DNA of 64,000 nt from NCBI RefSeq assembly GCF_029227915.1, contig NC_079876.1, positions 31,779,828-31,843,827 on the forward strand, written 5' to 3'. This DNA comes from Hydractinia symbiolongicarpus. Lineage: Eukaryota > Cnidaria > Hydrozoa > Anthoathecata > Hydractiniidae. This document shows positions 59,833-64,000 of this stretch, one piece after another. The first letter of the stretch is position 1, and the number at the start of each line of letters is the position of its first letter. The notes beneath the pieces are model-generated. The model saw only the letters and a list, made by a program, of their open reading frames with translations, searched no databases and was not told where the DNA came from. A program made the translations under genes and the position numbers.

Positions 59833-60777
59833 AGAAATTGCTGGGTAACCAGAATAATTCACCAGCTCACCACTCAGGTGCCGAAGAGGACAAAAAGCCA
59901 ACTAGTAGGGGACACCCGGGTTTGAACCAGGGACCTCTCGATCTGCAGTCGAATGCTCTACCACTGAGCTATATCCCCAGCCAAGGACGGAATCCACGCA
60001 CAGGGTATATAACATCAACGCGTGAGAGAGCAACTTAACTTAAAAAATGTACACTTCCCGCACCGGGAATCGAACCCGGGCCGCCTGGGTGAAAACCAGA
60101 AATCCTAACCACTAGACCATGCGGGACACATTCGCAACACTAAGTAATTTAGATGTCATGCTTTTTCTGACAATTTGAACTAGCTCTGTCTTTCTGTTCG
60201 TGTCAAAAACACCTTTTTGCGTCCGCTGCGAGTAGGATTCGAACCTACGCGGGAAGATCCCATTTGATTTCTAGTCAAACGCCTTAACCACTCGGCCATC
60301 GCAGCCTGACAAACCGCTGGCCATTGCCACAAGGCCGACCAGAAAGCACAACATTACTGCTAAAGGCACTGCCCGGATTTGAACCGGGGATCTCCTGTTT
60401 ACTAGACAGGCGCTTTAACCGCTAAGCCACAGCGCCTGCCTGTTGGGAGATTTTGAAAATCTCAATATCACACGTCTGAAATGCCGTTAAGGCTACTAAC
60501 ACACCGGGACGTGATACACTGTCACTCGGAAATTTTGGAAATGAGTAGTAACGCATTGGTGGTTCAGTGGTAGAATTCTCGCCTGCCACGCGGGAGACCG
60601 GGGTTCGATTCCCCGCCAATGCATCGTGTTTTACCTACACCAGAAAATACCCTCCGTAAAAAAGAAAGGAAGGAAAATAAATAAAAAAACATAGCTGAGG
60701 AAAAGTGCTACGGCTGCTTGCATTCACCACCTCAAACCGCCCTGCTGGGCAGTGATAAAATGCCGAGACCCGGGATT

Positions 60778-60828
<51 letters not shown>

Positions 60829-60995
60829 TCGGCCATGATCAATTCTATCACATGGCAAAGGTCTGTACGTTGTGATAGACACTTGACCAGATCAAAAAGA
60901 ATGTTTGAAGATTCGCTGCGAGTAGGGTTCGAACCTACGCGGGAAGATCCCATTAGATTTCAAGTCTAACGCCTTAACCACTCGGCCATCGCAGC
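59833..60995 (-). tRNA. Repeat unit 51: seven tRNA genes
   Basis: Genes: Cys 59907-59978, Glu 60055-60126, Ser(AGA) 60224-60305, Thr 60364-60436, Gly(+) 60553-60623, Phe 60761-60833, Ser(TGA) 60914-60995. Block B. One spacer change near 60137. Confidence 0.97.
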
Positions 60996-61940
60996 AGAAA
61001 TTGCTGGGTAACCAGAATAATTCACCAGCTCACCACTCAGGTGCCGAAGAGGACAAAAAGCCAACTAGTAGGGGACACCCGGGTTTGAACCAGGGACCTC
61101 TCGATCTGCAGTCGAATGCTCTACCACTGAGCTATATCCCCAGCCAAGGACGGAATCCACGCACAGGGTATATAACATCAACGCGTGAGAGAGCAACTTA
61201 ACTTAAAAAATGTACACTTCCCGCACCGGGAATCGAACCCGGGCCGCCTGGGTGAAAACCAGAAATCCTAACCACTAGACCATGCGGGACACATTCGCAC
61301 CACTAAGTAATTTAGATGTCATGCTTTTTCTGACAATTTGAACTAGCTCTGTCTTTCTGTTCGTGTCAAAAACACCTTTTTGCGTCCGCTGCGAGTAGGA
61401 TTCGAACCTACGCGGGAAGATCCCATTTGATTTCTAGTCAAACGCCTTAACCACTCGGCCATCGCAGCCTGACAAACCGCTGGCCATTGCCACAAGGCCG
61501 ACCAGAAAGCACAACATTACTGCTAAAGGCACTGCCCGGATTTGAACCGGGGATCTCCTGTTTACTAGACAGGCGCTTTAACCGCTAAGCCACAGCGCCT
61601 GCCTGTTGGGAGATTTTGAAAATCTCAATATCACACGTCTGAAATGCCGTTAAGGCTACTAACACACCGGGACGTGATACACTGTCACTCGGAAATTTTG
61701 GAAATGAGTAGTAACGCATTGGTGGTTCAGTGGTAGAATTCTCGCCTGCCACGCGGGAGACCGGGGTTCGATTCCCCGCCAATGCATCGTGTTTTACCTA
61801 CACCAGAAAATACCCTCCGTAAAAAAGAAAGGAAGGAAAATAAATAAAAAAACATAGCTGAGGAAAAGTGCTACGGCTGCTTGCATTCACCACCTCAAAC
61901 CGCCCTGCTGGGCAGTGATAAAATGCCGAGACCCGGGATT

Positions 61941-61991
<51 letters not shown>

Positions 61992-62158
61992 TCGGCCATG
62001 ATCAATTCTATCACATGGCAAAGGTCTGTACGTTGTGATAGACACTTGACCAGATCAAAAAGAATGTTTGAAGATTCGCTGCGAGTAGGGTTCGAACCTA
62101 CGCGGGAAGATCCCATTAGATTTCAAGTCTAACGCCTTAACCACTCGGCCATCGCAGC
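60996..62158 (-). tRNA. Repeat unit 52: seven tRNA genes
   Basis: Genes: Cys 61070-61141, Glu 61218-61289, Ser(AGA) 61387-61468, Thr 61527-61599, Gly(+) 61716-61786, Phe 61924-61996, Ser(TGA) 62077-62158. Block B; no other change seen. Confidence 0.97.
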
Positions 62159-63103
62159 AGAAATTGCTGGGTAACCAGAATAATTCACCAGCTCACCACT
62201 CAGGTGCCGAAGAGGACAAAAAGCCAACTAGTAGGGGACACCCGGGTTTGAACCAGGGACCTCTCGATCTGCAGTCGAATGCTCTACCACTGAGCTATAT
62301 CCCCAGCCAAGGACGGAATCCACGCACAGGGTATATAACATCAACGCGTGAGAGAGCAACTTAACTTAAAAAATGTACACTTCCCGCACCGGGAATCGAA
62401 CCCGGGCAGCCTGGGTGAAAACCAGAAATCCTAACCACTAGACCATGCGGGACACATTCGCACCACTAAGTAATTTAGATGTCATGCTTTTTCTGACAAT
62501 TTGAACTAGCTCTGTCTTTCTGTTCGTGTCAAAAACACCTTTTTGCGTCCGCTGCGAGTAGGATTCGAACCTACGCGGGAAGATCCCATTTGATTTCTAG
62601 TCAAACGCCTTAACCACTCGGCCATCGCAGCCTGACAAACCGCTGGCCATTGCCACAAGGCCGACCAGAAAGCACAACATTACTGCTAAAGGCACTGCCC
62701 GGATTTGAACCGGGGATCTCCTGTTTACTAGACAGGCGCTTTAACCGCTAAGCCACAGCGCCTGCCTGTTGGGAGATTTTGAAAATCTCAATATCACACG
62801 TCTGAAATGCCGTTAAGGCTACTAACACACCGGGACGTGATACACTGTCACTCGGAAATTTTGGAAATGAGTAGTAACGCATTGGTGGTTCAGTGGTAGA
62901 ATTCTCGCCTGCCACGCGGGAGACCGGGGTTCGATTCCCCGCCAATGCATCGTGTTTTACCTACACCAGAAAATACCCTCCGTAAAAAAGAAAGGAAGGA
63001 AAATAAATAAAAAAACATAGCTGAGGAAAAGTGCTACGGCTGCTTGCATTCACCACCTCAAACCGCCCTGCTGGGCAGTGATAAAATGCCGAGACCCGGG
63101 ATT

Positions 63104-63154
<51 letters not shown>

Positions 63155-63321
63155 TCGGCCATGATCAATTCTATCACATGGCAAAGGTCTGTACGTTGTG
63201 ATAGACACTTGACCAGATCAAAAAGAATGTTTGAAGATTCGCTGCGAGTAGGGTTCGAACATACGCGGGAAGATCCCATTAGATTTCAAGTCTAACGCCT
63301 TAACCACTCGGCCATCGCAGC
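62159..63321 (-). tRNA. Repeat unit 53: seven tRNA genes
   Basis: Genes: Cys 62233-62304, Glu 62381-62452, Ser(AGA) 62550-62631, Thr 62690-62762, Gly(+) 62879-62949, Phe 63087-63159, Ser(TGA) 63240-63321. Block B. Glu has variable-loop G45 to T (62408). Ser(TGA) has G52 to T (63261), a T-stem and B-box change. Confidence 0.96.
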
Positions 63322-64000
63322 AGAAATTGCTGGGTAACCAGAATAATTCACCAGCTCACCACTCAGGTGCCGAAGAGGACAAAAAGCCAACTAGTAGGGG
63401 ACACCCGGGTTTGAACCAGGGACCTCTCGATCTGCAGTCGAATGCTCTACCACTGAGCTATATCCCCAGCCAAGGACGGAATCCACGCACAGGGTATATA
63501 ACATCAACGCGTGAGAGAGCAACTTAACTTAAAAAATGTACACTTCCCGCACCGGGAATCGAACCCGGGCCGCCTGGGTGAAAACCAGAAATCCTAACCA
63601 CTAGACCATGCGGGACACATTCGCACCACTAAGTAATTTAGATGTCATGCTTTTTCTGACAATTTGAACTAGCTCTGTCTTTCTGTTCGTGTCAAAAACA
63701 CCTTTTTGCGTCCGCTGCGAGTAGGATTCGAACCTACGCGGGAAGATCCCATTTGATTTCTAGTCAAACGCCTTAACCACTCGGCCATCGCAGCCTGACA
63801 AACCGCTGGCCATTGCCACAAGGCCGACCAGAAAGCACAACATTACTGCTAAAGGCACTGCCCGGATTTGAACCGGGGATCTCCTGTTTACTAGACAGGC
63901 GCTTTAACCGCTAAGCCACAGCGCCTGCCTGTTGGGAGATTTTGAAAATCTCAATATCACACGTCTGAAATGCCGTTAAGGCTACTAACACACCGGGACG
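63322..64000 (-). tRNA. Repeat unit 54: first four tRNA genes, cut by the window edge
   Basis: Genes: Cys 63396-63467, Glu 63544-63615, Ser(AGA) 63713-63794, Thr 63853-63925. Block B. The window ends at unit position 724, before Gly. Confidence 0.97.

Larger units (their letters stand above)
1..64000. repeat. Tandem array of a 1,163-bp seven-tRNA unit, about 55 copies
   Basis: The same unit recurs head to tail across the whole window with a 1,163-bp period. Exceptions are unit 4, unit 22 and unit 49 (1,162 bp, one base deleted each) and unit 41 (1,640 bp, a 477-bp internal duplication). Copies differ by only a few substitutions each. Both ends of the window lie inside the array, so its true length and flanks are unknown. 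Gene order, orientation and spacing are constant. The spacers of the reference unit are 46-119, 192-267, 340-436, 519-576, 650-765, 837-973 and 1047-1126. Apart from the terminators, TATA-like site and inverted repeats listed separately, I see nothing in them. Confidence 0.99.

Noticed and set aside
1-64000. CRISPR array
   Set aside because: The repeat is 1,163 bp with conserved genes throughout; there are no short repeats with unique spacers.
1-64000. tRNA-derived SINE family
   Set aside because: The tRNA genes keep full folding potential, correct anticodons and terminators. There are no tRNA-unrelated body, poly-A tail or target-site duplications, and copies are head to tail rather than dispersed.
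1-64000. Bacterial, phage or organelle tRNA cluster
   Set aside because: No encoded CCA; AGA and AGT anticodons that need inosine for both Ser and Thr; T-run Pol III terminators; and sequences matching animal cytosolic tRNAs.

Overview
The whole window is one head-to-tail tandem array of a 1,163-bp unit, about 55 copies, with no other sequence in it. Each unit carries seven nuclear-type tRNA genes. In order along the + strand they are Cys(GCA) -, Glu(TTC) -, Ser(AGA) -, Thr(AGT) -, Gly(GCC) +, Phe(GAA) -, Ser(TGA) -. I number the units 0 to 54, cutting each just after the Ser(TGA) gene so that no gene is split. Unit 0 is 46-1208 and serves as the reference. 'Unit position' (p) below means the coordinate in unit 0. 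By my count there are 384 full-length tRNA genes, one Ser(TGA) cut by the left edge (1-45) and two truncated fragments. The genes fill 525 of 1,163 bp per unit; the spacers are 58-137 bp, so no gap between genes exceeds 137 bp.

The genes are eukaryotic: no encoded CCA, eukaryotic A and B boxes, T-run Pol III terminators after six of the seven genes, and close resemblance to animal cytosolic tRNAs. I therefore read this as an animal nuclear genome. Large tRNA tandem arrays are known in zebrafish and Xenopus, but I recall no match to this seven-gene unit. The sequence does not let me choose between a fish or other non-mammalian vertebrate and an invertebrate. Only tRNA genes are supported; the short open frames are antisense or read-through translations of tRNA genes.

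Layout: units 0-19 (to about 23.3 kb) carry one pair of linked markers (block A: G at p343, A at p427). Units 20-54 carry another (block B: A at p343, T at p427), except unit 27, which is an A-type island inside B. Two-unit higher-order repeats are visible at units 11-14 and 46-49. Unit 41 contains a 477-bp internal tandem duplication (extra Ser(AGA) and Thr(AGT)) whose junction fuses a truncated tRNA-Gly to a truncated tRNA-Glu. Single-base deletions occur in units 4, 22 and 49. Damaged tRNA copies are scattered, mostly in block B. They include losses of near-invariant bases G18, C56 and A58. Units 5, 7, 8, 16 and 18 look identical to the reference by eye.

As a system, the array is an amplified supply of seven tRNAs, with two serine isoacceptors per unit. 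Its pattern of shared variants is what unequal crossing-over and gene conversion would produce. The least expected features are the lack of a usable Pol III terminator after Thr(AGT), which could make a Thr-Ser dicistronic transcript, and the near-identity of the two Ser genes, which suggests anticodon remodelling.
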